Assembly (NCBI GenBank): GCA_934464775.1
Contig: CAKSKG010000023.1
Span: forward strand, 1 to 33,854
Reading direction: 5' to 3'
DNA length: 33,854 nucleotides
Source: an uncultured Oscillospiraceae bacterium
GTDB lineage: Bacteria > Bacillota > Clostridia > Oscillospirales > Ruminococcaceae
Position 1 is the first letter of the stretch, and each line of letters opens with the position of its first letter. The notes beneath the pieces were generated by a model that saw only the letters and a list, made by a program, of their open reading frames with translations, was not told the DNA's origin and searched no databases. This document shows positions 7,270-16,092 of the stretch, one piece after another. Position numbers and translations under genes: made by a program.

Positions 7270-9063
7270 ATGTCCGGCATCAGTATTGCAACTACCATTA
7301 TAAAAGCTATCGGCGGCATTGCTTTATTCATCTACGGTATGAATATTCTCGGCAAGGGTCTTGAAAAGCTTTCGGGCGGTCAGATGGAAAAAATACTCCA
7401 GAAGCTGACCAGCAACGTTTTCAAGGGCGTTCTTCTGGGCGCACTTGTTACTGCGGCGATACAGTCATCGGCAGCAACTACGGTCATCGTAGTCGGTCTT
7501 GTAAACGCAGGAATATTGCAGCTGGGAGCTGCGGTGGGCGTTATAATGGGCGCAAACATCGGTACTACTATCACAGGTCAGATACTCCGTCTTGCGGAGA
7601 TAGACGGCGGCGAGGGTTCATTCCTTAATTTTCTTTCGCCCGATGTGCTTGCCCCGATACTGGCTGCCGTGGGACTTATAATATACATGGTGTCCAAAAA
7701 GGACGGCGCAAAAAATGCGGGTGAAATACTTATCGGCGTAGGCGTGCTGTTTACAGGTATGCTCAATCTTACCAATGCGGTAAGTCCGCTTTCCGAGCTG
7801 GAGGCTTTCAGAAATCTTTTCGCAACACTGACAAATCCTATTCTGGGCGTGCTTGCGGGTATCGTTGTAACGGTTCTTATCCAGAGCTCTTCCGCATCGG
7901 TCGGTATATTACAGGCTATTTCCACAACTGGTGTGCTGAAATTTTCGGCGGCGTTCCCGATCATCATGGGACAGAATATCGGTACCTGCGTAACTCCGCT
8001 TATTTCTTCCATCGGTGCGGGAAAGAACGCAAAGCGTGCGGCGCTTGTTCATATTTACTTTAATGTTATCGGAACTATTTTGTTCCTTACTGTTATGTAT
8101 GCGGCTCAGGGCATTGTCGGACTTCCTTTCTGGAATGACAGCATGACAATGGGAAGCATCGCAAACTTCCATACTACATTCAATGTGGTAGTTACACTTG
8201 TATTGATACCTTTCCACAAGCTGCTTGAAAAGCTTGCAACAATATCCGTGCCCGATAAAAAGTCGGACGAAGAAGAGGAAGAGCCCAGTGTTCCCGTTCT
8301 GGATTCAAGACTTCTCAAGTCTCCTGCGCTTGCTATCCAGCAGTCGATGAATACGGCTGTCACAATGGGAAGCACCGCACTTTACAACTTCAAGGGCATG
8401 AGAAAGCTCTTTATCGAATTTGACGAAAAGGCAGACGCAAAGTTCCGCAGCTGTGAAGAATCTATTGACCGCATGGAGGATAATCTGAATGCATATCTTG
8501 TTCAGCTTACCCACTGCGAGCTTACGGATTACGAGAACCGCCGTGTAACGCTGCTGCTTCATCTCAGCTCCGAGTTTGAGCGTATCGGCGACTATACAAT
8601 GAATCTTATCGAAAGCGCGGAGCAGCTCAACAGGCTGAAGCTTGACGGCGAGGGAGCGTTTTCCTCGGCAGCACAGCATGAGCTGGATATCATATCGGAC
8701 GCCGTTCAGGAGATAATCGGCATGGCGATAGAATGCACCGAAAAGTGCAGCCCCGATATCGCAGTAAAGATCGAGCCGCTGGAGGAAGTTATCGACTACC
8801 TCAGCGAGACGCTTAAATCACGTCACATCGAGCGCCTTAAAAACGGAAAGTGTGTTGTGGAGAGCGGACTTAATTTCCTTGATCTTCTGACGAATCTTGA
8901 AAGAATTTCCGACCACTGCTCAAATATCGCAGTTTATATCATCGGCGCACAGAAGAATATGGACATCATCAACCGCCACGAATACATTGCGGAGGTACAC
9001 AAGGGCTTCGGCAGCGAGTACAATGAGCTTTCAAAGATGTATATGGACAAGTATAAGGTTTGA
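7270..9063 (+). CDS. Na+/phosphate cotransporter with C-terminal PhoU-like domain
   Basis: This 597 aa protein belongs to the NptA/YjbB-type Na/Pi cotransporter family. The N-terminal half (about 1-320) is membrane-embedded with the two inverted family repeats, marked by QSSAATT (Q65) and QSSSASVG (Q205), the substrate-binding signature. After an acidic linker (KSDEEEEEPSV) the part from about 370 to 580 is a helical PhoU-like domain with metal-binding motifs SEFERIGDY and NLERISDHCSN. In known fusions this domain is thought to gate or sense phosphate. AAAGGA lies about 10 nt before the ATG. Three 11-bp-spaced TTTTAC repeats upstream suggest phosphate-starvation control. It is monocistronic, with a terminator at 9179. 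Confidence 0.93.
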   Translation: MSGISIATTIIKAIGGIALFIYGMNILGKGLEKLSGGQMEKILQKLTSNVFKGVLLGALVTAAIQSSAATTVIVVGLVNAGILQLGAAVGVIMGANIGTTITGQILRLAEIDGGEGSFLNFLSPDVLAPILAAVGLIIYMVSKKDGAKNAGEILIGVGVLFTGMLNLTNAVSPLSELEAFRNLFATLTNPILGVLAGIVVTVLIQSSSASVGILQAISTTGVLKFSAAFPIIMGQNIGTCVTPLISSIGAGKNAKRAALVHIYFNVIGTILFLTVMYAAQGIVGLPFWNDSMTMGSIANFHTTFNVVVTLVLIPFHKLLEKLATISVPDKKSDEEEEEPSVPVLDSRLLKSPALAIQQSMNTAVTMGSTALYNFKGMRKLFIEFDEKADAKFRSCEESIDRMEDNLNAYLVQLTHCELTDYENRRVTLLLHLSSEFERIGDYTMNLIESAEQLNRLKLDGEGAFSSAAQHELDIISDAVQEIIGMAIECTEKCSPDIAVKIEPLEEVIDYLSETLKSRHIERLKNGKCVVESGLNFLDLLTNLERISDHCSNIAVYIIGAQKNMDIINRHEYIAEVHKGFGSEYNELSKMYMDKYKV

Positions 9064-9178
9064 GTACGGTTGATCTTGTGGCAATTTTGTCGGGATCGTA
9101 TATCGGCGTTTCATAAAAGGTACAGAAATATTTTCCGCTTCCCGGTATGCGGCTAATAAAAGACCGGGGTACGAATAT

Positions 9179-9213
9179 TTGCCCTGCTTTTCAGCAGGGC
9201 AATTTTATTTTTC
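9179..9213 (+). terminator. Terminator of the phosphate transporter
   Basis: TTGCCCTGC (9179-9187) pairs with GCAGGGCAA (9194-9202) around TTTTCA and is followed by a T-rich run (9203-9213). Confidence 0.88.
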
Positions 9214-9307
9214 CGCATTTGTGAAAATATATCGGAAATACTTAGCATCGGGGCGGATTTTGTCAGGTGTGTAACTGAAATGTTACCGAAATAACGCTGT
9301 AAATTAG

Positions 9308-9336
9308 TTGACGAAATATGTTTGCTGTGATAAACT
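9308..9336 (+). promoter_or_regulatory. Promoter of the secreted Ig-like protein
   Basis: TTGACG (9308-9313), 17 nt, then TAAACT (9331-9336), preceded by TGTGA. Transcription would start near 9343. Confidence 0.65.
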
Positions 9337-9357
9337 TGTCTTGTAGAATAAATAATG

Positions 9358-9380
9358 CGGCAGGCGTACTGTGCCTGCCG
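9358..9380 (+). other. 5' UTR hairpin
   Basis: CGGCAGGC (9358-9365) pairs perfectly with GCCTGCCG (9373-9380) around a 7-nt loop. It begins about 15 nt after the predicted transcription start and ends before the ribosome site AAGGAGG, with no T run. A transcript-stabilising 5' hairpin is more likely than a terminator. Confidence 0.55.
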
Positions 9381-9405
9381 TTCTCAGAAACAAGGAGGAT
9401 AAAAA

Positions 9406-11466
9406 ATGAAACACGGCAAGCTTCACCGCATTGTCTGCTCGGTGCTTTCCGCACTGCTTATGGTAATGCTGATACCGCTGAATGTTTCGGCTGCGACTTT
9501 CAAGCTGAATTATTCATCACTCAGCGTTACAAAGGGCTACAGCGCAACACTTAAAGCAACAGGCGGCTCAAATGTAAAGTGGTCATCAAGCAACTCAAAG
9601 GTAGCAACTGTAAACAGCAAGGGCAAGGTTTACGCCAAAAAGGCAGGTACCTGCACTATCACTGCAAAGTCAGGCTCCCAGAAGGTGACCTGCAAGATAA
9701 AGGTCGTTAACGGAAAGCTCAGCGTTTCCCAGTCGACTGTAAATGTTGAATCGGGCGACAGCGTTCCCGTAACAGTAACCGCAACAGGCTCCCATGCGCT
9801 GAAATACAGCAGCTCGGACAGCTCCGTTGCAACAGGCTCGTGGATAAAGCCCTGGACAGGCAACAAGATCACTTTTAATGTTAAGGGCGTAAGCGAAGGT
9901 TCCGCAAGGATCAAGATCTACATGAGCAAGTACACAAGCATTTACAAGTACATCAACGTAAAGGTAACAGACCCCGATATCGAGGTTGACGACAGCAGCG
10001 ACGAGGAATCCGAGGGTACAACAACTCTTCTGACAGACCGCACATCGGTTTCCGTTGCTAAGGACAGCACATCTTCCGTTAAGCTTTATTCCGACAATCC
10101 CACAGCAGTAAGCGTAACATCGGGCGACAGCTCTGTTGTAACAGTTACAGCTCCCACATGGTCGGGCAGCAGCGGAACATTCACATTAAAGGGCATTAAG
10201 GCAGGCACAACAACCGTTACGGTAAATGCTTCCGACAATGCTTCACTTAAAAAGGTCATCAATGTAACGGTTACTTCCGACGGATATTATGAGATATCAA
10301 CATCTCCCGTTTCAAAGCGCCTTGCTACCGATGTTCTTTACCGCTGGACAGATGCCAAGGGAACAACAAAGTATATGCTTCTTCCCGCAGGCTATGACAT
10401 TGCTTATGTAAATACTCTTACAGCAAAGGATTCAGGCTCCGCAACATATTATGCGGTATATGATTCGCTTCCCGACAAGGTGGATTCAACAGATACGACA
10501 CCCTCGTTCAATGCGACCGTAAACGGCAAGACAGTTGTAAGATATATCCTGCTTCCCAAGGGACATGATATCGTTCGCTACAATACAGAAGTAGCACTTT
10601 ACACAGGCAAGTACAGCTACTGGACAATCTACAACTCCGAGCCTCAGAAGCAGATCTCTTCCGATGTTATCGAGAAGTGGCAGTCTGTTGTTTCTGGTGT
10701 GACATACACAAGATATATCCTGCTTCCCTCCGATTATGATACGGCAAGACTTGCTTCCGTAAAGGAAGCGGATATGACATCGGCTTCCGAAGCATCCTAC
10801 TATGTTGTAACCGAGATCAAGCCCTCAACAACAGTATCGACAGACACTATATACAGCTTTACATATGTATCGGGCGGAGTTCAGAGAACAGCATATATCC
10901 TGCTTCCCAAGGATTATGACAAGGCAAAGCGTGATACGGCATATGCAAAGTACACAGGCAATTACAGCTACTGGACAGTTTACAGCGAAGAGCCTGTAAA
11001 GACAGCATCTTCCGACACAGTAAAGAGCTGGAACAGAGTAAATGACGGCAAGCTTGAAAAGAGATACATTCTGCTTCCCGAGGGTTACAGCAATGATACT
11101 CTCAACAACATCATGAATGATGATGTGAACAGCAACAGCCTTTACTATTCGGTATACACATCATATCCCACAGTTTCAGGTGCGACCGATAGCGTTTTCA
11201 GCTGGAAGAATCCCAAGACAGGCACATACAAGTACATGGTGCTTCCCGCTGATTTCTCGGCAGTAAAGAGAAATGATGTTGTTGCGGCTGACACAGGCAA
11301 GTATTCCTACTACAACATTTATTCCGCAAAGCCCACAAAGAATGCCGACACGGACAAGATCCTTTCTATCGACAGAGCAGACGGCAAGGTATATATCCTT
11401 GTTCCCGAGAATTATTCCAACGACAATGTAACAAGAGGACTCAACGGCGAATTTTTCGCTGACTGA
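9406..11466 (+). CDS. Secreted protein with three Ig-like (BIG2-type) domains and seven tandem YILLP repeats
   Basis: This 686 aa protein starts with a Sec signal (about 1-30, ending NVSA-A), so it is exported. Residues about 31-100, 101-190 and 207-292 are bacterial Ig-like group 2 domains; the first is typical (VKWSSSNSKVATVNSKGKV, then AGTCTITAKSG). An acidic linker (DDSSDEESEG) precedes the third. From about 296 to the end are seven repeats of 45-60 aa, each with a TD/SD-x-I/V start, an aromatic strand, Y(I/M)LLP-xx-(Y/H/F) and a Tyr-rich end (YSYWTIY-like). I do not recognise this repeat. There is no LPXTG, lipobox or dockerin, so it may be released or held non-covalently. BIG2 domains often occur in adhesins and carbohydrate-active proteins. 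AAGGAGG precedes the ATG. Confidence 0.88.
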   Translation: MKHGKLHRIVCSVLSALLMVMLIPLNVSAATFKLNYSSLSVTKGYSATLKATGGSNVKWSSSNSKVATVNSKGKVYAKKAGTCTITAKSGSQKVTCKIKVVNGKLSVSQSTVNVESGDSVPVTVTATGSHALKYSSSDSSVATGSWIKPWTGNKITFNVKGVSEGSARIKIYMSKYTSIYKYINVKVTDPDIEVDDSSDEESEGTTTLLTDRTSVSVAKDSTSSVKLYSDNPTAVSVTSGDSSVVTVTAPTWSGSSGTFTLKGIKAGTTTVTVNASDNASLKKVINVTVTSDGYYEISTSPVSKRLATDVLYRWTDAKGTTKYMLLPAGYDIAYVNTLTAKDSGSATYYAVYDSLPDKVDSTDTTPSFNATVNGKTVVRYILLPKGHDIVRYNTEVALYTGKYSYWTIYNSEPQKQISSDVIEKWQSVVSGVTYTRYILLPSDYDTARLASVKEADMTSASEASYYVVTEIKPSTTVSTDTIYSFTYVSGGVQRTAYILLPKDYDKAKRDTAYAKYTGNYSYWTVYSEEPVKTASSDTVKSWNRVNDGKLEKRYILLPEGYSNDTLNNIMNDDVNSNSLYYSVYTSYPTVSGATDSVFSWKNPKTGTYKYMVLPADFSAVKRNDVVAADTGKYSYYNIYSAKPTKNADTDKILSIDRADGKVYILVPENYSNDNVTRGLNGEFFAD

Positions 11467-11488
11467 GGCACATAATAACAAAAAGCTG

Positions 11489-11524
11489 CGGGGCAGAACG
11501 TTTTCAAGAAAAGCGTCTGCCCCG
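11489..11524 (+). terminator. Hairpin after the Ig-like protein
   Basis: CGGGGCAG (11489-11496) pairs with CTGCCCCG (11517-11524), with further pairing of TTTT and AAAA inside. There is no T run directly after it, so termination may be partial, leaving some read-through into the HAD gene. Confidence 0.5.
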
Positions 11525-11567
11525 TATTGGGTTTATATAGTATATTTTACAAGAGTGAGGAAAAGTT

Positions 11568-12368
11568 ATGATAAAACTTGCAGCAGCAGATATGGACGGT
11601 ACACTTCTGGACAGCAGCCACAAGCTTCCTGCCGAAACGGCGGAGACAGTGCTTGCGCTGGAGAAAAAGGGCATAAAATTTGCCGCTGCCAGCGGACGGC
11701 AGTATTACAGTCTGAAAAATCTTTTTGACAGCATAGGCATAAGCGGACACATGATATTCATGGCAGAAAACGGCGGCATCATTTATGAAAACGACAAAGT
11801 CCTGCACATGGATCCGCTGCCCGTGGAAATGGTAAAGGAATTCATCGGTGTATTATCGGATATGCCCGATGTACGAATACTGTTATCGGGAACGAGATCG
11901 GCATATATAAAGAAAGGCAGCATAGACCGAGGATTCGGCTTCAATGCAGATCTTTACTGCGGCAGGCTGGAGCAGGTCGATGATCTTTACGCAGCTGCCG
12001 AATCGGACGACATTATAAAAATAGCTGTATATGACCGTGATGCGGAGCACGGCTGTTATCCTGCACTGAAAAAATACAACGACCGCTGCAACGTAGTATT
12101 ATCGAACGTTCAATGGGTAGACATTGTTGCAAAGACAGTAAGCAAAGGGAACGGTTTACGGCACATTGCGGAGCACATGGGGATAGGCTCTGAAGAGGTC
12201 ATGGCATTCGGGGACTACATGAACGATTACGACATGATAAAATACGCAGGTGAGAGTTACGCCATGGCGAACGGGCACCCCGACCTGATCGCAGCAGCGA
12301 AGCACACTGCGCCCTCGAATGACGAGCATGGTGTCATCAGGGTTTTGGAGCAGTTACTCAGCGAGTAA
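11568..12368 (+). CDS. Cof-type HAD-IIB family phosphatase
   Basis: This 266 aa enzyme has the HAD phosphatase motifs: motif I DMDGT (nucleophile D8, D10), motif II in AAASGRQ, and motif IV FGDYMNDYDM near the C terminus. The large cap between motifs II and III is of the Cof/YidA (C2B) type. These enzymes dephosphorylate sugar phosphates, flavin or pyridoxal phosphates; the substrate cannot be read from sequence. A GAGGA ribosome site precedes the ATG. The gene lies 101 nt after the Ig-like protein with only a weak hairpin between them. Immediately downstream begins a full copy of the large repeat. Confidence 0.92.
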   Translation: MIKLAAADMDGTLLDSSHKLPAETAETVLALEKKGIKFAAASGRQYYSLKNLFDSIGISGHMIFMAENGGIIYENDKVLHMDPLPVEMVKEFIGVLSDMPDVRILLSGTRSAYIKKGSIDRGFGFNADLYCGRLEQVDDLYAAAESDDIIKIAVYDRDAEHGCYPALKKYNDRCNVVLSNVQWVDIVAKTVSKGNGLRHIAEHMGIGSEEVMAFGDYMNDYDMIKYAGESYAMANGHPDLIAAAKHTAPSNDEHGVIRVLEQLLSE

Positions 12369-12394
12369 CTGGTGTTGGCTTTTATTTTATTGGT

Positions 12395-13250
12395 TTTGAT
12401 GGTACTCTCTGCCTTCAAATTTTATGTTCGTTAAAAACTTACTTTTAATTTTTTTGACATGTGTAACATATCACCTTCAAGTTTTGCAAAGGGAACACCA
12501 AAGGGCGAAGGAGAGGGGGGCTAACAGAAAAGCAGAAGCAAAAATCGAGGCGCCCTCCTCTCCTTACCCTTAGGTTTTCCCTCTGCACTCTCATTCCTTA
12601 CCCATCCTCTCCTCCGCCTCGATTTTTGCAAAACCGGTCATTGCGCATTCTTTAGATTTATTATGATAACGGTTCGTGCAACGCTTAAAATGTACTTATT
12701 TTTATGGTGCGCTCAACCGACGCAAAAGCTGATATATTCAACCTTAAATGTTGAATATATCAGCTTTTCTTTTTTCTCGTCCGTTTACACGTCGGGTCGC
12801 TTAGTGCTTATAGGTTGCAAGTAACTGTTACTATCTGCCACTAAGCGACCCGTCGGAAAAATTTAAGATTGAGAATGACAACTATAATAACTAACTTGAT
12901 GAAATTCCTACGCCAAATAGCCGACGGTTGAGCGCCACAAATGAAAGAGTAAATTATAAGCGTTTTATGAACTGTCGGCAATACTAAATCTAAAGAGAAT
13001 TAAATAAGCGGAATTTCAAAAATCGGGCGGGGGATAAGGAAAGAGAGTGCAGAGAGAGAACCTAAAGGGGCGGCGCCCGATTTTTGTGTCGATTTATTTT
13101 TACCGCCCCTTTTGGTTCATCTCTCTGCCCGCCGGAGGCGGAACCTCCGCTTTCCCTATGGTTGCAAACCATACTACAAAACTCAATAAACTAACACAAG
13201 CTTACTATAATCAAAGAAAAAATTAGTTAAAAAGCATCATTTAAGAGATG
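12395..13250 (+). repeat. Large palindromic intergenic repeat, copy A (complete)
   Basis: About 855 bp without a gene. In order: an outer block from GGTACTCTCTGCC with an AAACTTACTTTTAA element, and TTTTGCAAAGGGAACACC (12482-12499). Stem P1 is 15 bp (12538-12552 with 12615-12629, AAAAATCGAGGCG type) with a pyrimidine-rich 62-nt loop. The block GGTTCGTGCAACGCTTA to GCGCTCAACCGACG follows. Stem P3 is 19 bp (12724-12742 with 12750-12768). Central stem P4 is 14 bp (CGGGTCGCTTAGTG, 12793-12806 with 12839-12852). P5 is GCCGACGGTT/AACTGTCGGC (12920-12929 with 12970-12979). P6 is 13 bp (13017-13029 with 13074-13086) with a purine-rich loop. Outer hairpins are CGGAGG/CCTCCG (13133-13149) and ATGGTT/AACCAT (13158-13172). 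The right half is a diverged inverted copy of the left half. Ends are approximate. Confidence 0.9.
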
Positions 13251-13358
13251 AAAACAAACATATAAGCAACAGAACATAAAAAAGAAGTAAAACCGCAAAT
13301 AATGATATGGAATTTTAGAAGCTTTTTCGTTAAAGATTTTCTCTCCTGCCGCCTTGTA

Positions 13359-13387
13359 TTGACATTTGTCCGTAATGGGTGTATCAT
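13359..13387 (+). promoter_or_regulatory. Promoter of the MutS-like gene
   Basis: A perfect TTGACA (13359-13364), 17 nt, then TATCAT (13382-13387). It lies outside the repeat copy that ends near 13250. Confidence 0.82.
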
Positions 13388-13458
13388 GGATATTATGGAT
13401 ATTTATGTCCGAAGAGTGTTTTTGCTAAAAAAGATCGTGTGCCGAAAGGAAATCTCTT

Positions 13459-15129
13459 ATGAACAGCGAAAAAAATCTTAGTGTTGACCTTTTTTACCCA
13501 AGCCGTGAAAAAAAAGAAAAATTGAAAGAACGCCGCAGAGCGCTGTCTCAGCTGCCGCAGGATTATATTGCGGATATGGAGGCGGAACGTATCGCCGCAA
13601 TGCTCTCTCCCGATAATCCGTCCGTTGTGATGAAGCTTATCGGTGAGATGTGTACGGATCCCGATGTTATAAATTATCGCCTTGATGCATTGGAAGATGT
13701 TCTTGCAATGCCAAGACTTTCTCCTACAATACATAAAATAGTCAGAACCATATTCGATAATGAACGTGTGAATGTCAGTAACCTTTCCTCCCCCGATACT
13801 TTTGCCGCTTTGAGCGCCCATATCAGCGCTCTCGATACCTTTGCGGATTGTATGGAAATGCTCCATTCCTATTATGAGGAAGAGGGGAAAAACGTTAAGT
13901 CTGAGGCGATGAAGTCGCTTTTCGGCTACTTTGAGGAGATCTATGCTTCGCAGGATTATGCCGATATGAAAACTGATCTTGCCGACCTTAAAGATGCTTT
14001 TTCAAAACGTATCCGCTGTGTTACCGTTGCTATCAATTTTAATGAGGAAATGCGCCCCGTTTCGGCGGGAGTTGTGGGCTGGTCAAATACCGCCGCTACT
14101 GAAAAGCCCTCGGTTTTTGAGCGTATACTTTACAGAAATGCAAAGTATGCCGATGTGAATGTGAAAAATCTTCATACACGTTATCTTGATGATAATAACC
14201 GTGAGCCTAATGATGTGGATAAGGCGCTTTTCACCGAGCTTGAAAAGATAACCTCCGAGTATATGGGCAGGCTGAACCGTGCTATGAACGATTATAAGTG
14301 CATCAGCTTTAATGAACTGCGGGGCGTTGATGAACAGCTGAATTTCTATGATAATGCCGCAAAGCAGGTGGAGCTTGCAAAGGCAAAGGGACTGAAAATG
14401 TGCCGTCCCGTGCTTCTGCCCGAGGAGGACCGTGCCGCCGATATCAAGGGTCTTTTCGACCTCTGCTTCTTCCGTAAGGCTGCCGCCGCCGACAGCAATA
14501 AAACAGGCGATTCCCTTGTTGTGGTAAATGATATCGAAATGAACGATAATGCCCGTTTCTATCTTTTAAGCGGCGCAAATAACGGCGGAAAAACTACATT
14601 TACCCGTGCCGTGGGAACCTGTCATATCCTTGTTCAGCTGGGACTTTATGCTCCTGCCGCAGAATGCAGGATATCACCCGTTGATTTTATCTATACTCAT
14701 TTTCCCAAGGAGGAAGAGGTCGGCATAAATTCCAGCCGATTCACTACCGAGATAAAGGAACTGAAAACTATCAGCGATACGATAACAGACCGCTGCCTGC
14801 TGCTTATGAATGAATCTATCCAGAGCACAACGCCTGCGGAATGTATGGAGATAGCGGCGGAAATTGTCCGTATCTTCACGATAATCGGCGCAAGGGGATT
14901 TTTTGCAACGCATCTTACGGGGCTTGCGAAAATGACCGATGAATTCAATTCCGATCCCGATAACCGCTCAAAAACGGACAGCCTTGTGGTCTGCGTGGAC
15001 GAGTCCACTGGTGAGCGTATCTATCGCATCAAGAGGGGTCTTCCCGGAGAGAGCAGCTATGCTTCCGTCATATTCCAAAAGTACGGCATAAGCGCCGATG
15101 AAATACGGAGGAGAGCGGCAGGAAGATAA
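13459..15129 (+). CDS. MutS-like ATPase (MutS domain V family, no mismatch-recognition domain)
   Basis: This 556 aa protein has a helical N-terminal part and a C-terminal MutS-type ABC ATPase. The Walker A loop is GANNGGKTT (G372-T380), corresponding to GPNMGGKST in MutS. Further on come RFTTEIKEL, and ATHLTGL in the H-loop position. The Walker B region reads LLLMNESIQSTTP, with Asn451-Glu452 where MutS has Asp-Glu. The MutS mismatch-reading and connector domains are absent, so this is not mismatch repair MutS; it belongs to the poorly studied MutS-related proteins of Firmicutes. AAAGGA precedes the ATG. The stop overlaps the next start (TAATG), coupling it to a membrane protein. Confidence 0.85.
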   Translation: MNSEKNLSVDLFYPSREKKEKLKERRRALSQLPQDYIADMEAERIAAMLSPDNPSVVMKLIGEMCTDPDVINYRLDALEDVLAMPRLSPTIHKIVRTIFDNERVNVSNLSSPDTFAALSAHISALDTFADCMEMLHSYYEEEGKNVKSEAMKSLFGYFEEIYASQDYADMKTDLADLKDAFSKRIRCVTVAINFNEEMRPVSAGVVGWSNTAATEKPSVFERILYRNAKYADVNVKNLHTRYLDDNNREPNDVDKALFTELEKITSEYMGRLNRAMNDYKCISFNELRGVDEQLNFYDNAAKQVELAKAKGLKMCRPVLLPEEDRAADIKGLFDLCFFRKAAAADSNKTGDSLVVVNDIEMNDNARFYLLSGANNGGKTTFTRAVGTCHILVQLGLYAPAAECRISPVDFIYTHFPKEEEVGINSSRFTTEIKELKTISDTITDRCLLLMNESIQSTTPAECMEIAAEIVRIFTIIGARGFFATHLTGLAKMTDEFNSDPDNRSKTDSLVVCVDESTGERIYRIKRGLPGESSYASVIFQKYGISADEIRRRAAGR

Positions 15130-16016
15130 TGTTTTTTCAGGTAATAGATGTTTTCGGGCTAAGTCTTTATCAGATGTGTATGCTGTTTGTGGTCTGGTCG
15201 TTTCTGGGCTGGGCTATCGAGGTGTGCGCACATACCGTAAAAATGGGCGAGTATTCCAACAGAGGCTTTCTCAGTATGCCGATATGCCCCATATACGGCG
15301 TGGGAGTGCTGATACTGACTATCGTGCTGCGGCCTGTTATGAGTTCGGCGTTTCTTGTGTTTTTGTTTTCGATGATAATATGCACCGCATTTGAGCTTTT
15401 TGTGGGAGTTATGATGAAGGTGCTTTTCCATAATATATGGTGGGATTATTCCGATGAAAAGTTCAACTTCAAGGGCTATATCTGCCTGAAAGTGAGCCTT
15501 GAATGGGGACTGGGCGGACTTATCGTTGTGATGCACGTTGTTCCGTTTACGGAAAAGCTCATTGATCTTGTTCCCCATACTGTGGGAATAATATTTCTTG
15601 CGGTGATGCTAATACTTATTATTATTGATACGGTGAATTCCGTTGCCGCTGTCACAAGACTTAATATGAGACTGAAAGAGATCTCGGAGATATCCGAAAA
15701 GATGTATGATATTGCGCAGTATATCGGAAAGAATCTTGGAGATACCGCACTTGAAGCTGCCGAAAAGGGCGCAGAAACTGCGGCTGCATATCATGAGGCA
15801 AAGGAAAATATCCGTGAGGATATAGACAATATCAAGGAGAATGCGGAGGAGAAGAGTGCTGAAACACTTGAAAGACTCAGAGCGAGAATGGACGCACTTG
15901 CCGCATTCAGGGATAAAGGCACGGCACGTCTTATAAAGGCATATCCGACGCTGAGATCGGTGGATTACGGAGATGCACTGGATAAGATACGCAAAAAGCT
16001 GCGCAGGGAGAGCTGA
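15129..16016 (+). CDS. Membrane protein of the 'putative ABC transporter type IV' (CmpB-like, PF06541-type) family
   Basis: This 295 aa protein has four or five hydrophobic helices in the first 175 residues and a charged, helical C-terminal tail (about 180-295) that looks like a coiled coil (EKGAETAAAYHEAKENIRED). The N-terminal pattern FLGWAIEVCAHTVKMGEYSNRG and PICPIYGVGVL is the signature I associate with PF06541. Despite the family name, transport has not been shown and there is no ATPase domain. It starts within the MutS-like stop codon (TAATG). The ABC exporter genes begin 76 nt later without a clear promoter and may be cotranscribed. Confidence 0.8.
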   Translation: MFFQVIDVFGLSLYQMCMLFVVWSFLGWAIEVCAHTVKMGEYSNRGFLSMPICPIYGVGVLILTIVLRPVMSSAFLVFLFSMIICTAFELFVGVMMKVLFHNIWWDYSDEKFNFKGYICLKVSLEWGLGGLIVVMHVVPFTEKLIDLVPHTVGIIFLAVMLILIIIDTVNSVAAVTRLNMRLKEISEISEKMYDIAQYIGKNLGDTALEAAEKGAETAAAYHEAKENIREDIDNIKENAEEKSAETLERLRARMDALAAFRDKGTARLIKAYPTLRSVDYGDALDKIRKKLRRES

Positions 16017-16092
16017 TTATTTGATGAGCGGAAACGACTGCTCATTCAAGATCATTATAAAAGTAAGAATGTGAAAACAGGAGGAGAATTTT

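Noticed and set aside
12395..13250. Group II intron or retron as an explanation for the repeat
   Set aside because: I see no domain V-like hairpin, no GUGYG-type 5' end and no reverse transcriptase in any copy.
12395..13250. Terminal inverted repeats and target-site duplications that would prove transposition
   Set aside because: The ends of the copies are only loosely defined and I could not find a consistent short duplication flanking them.
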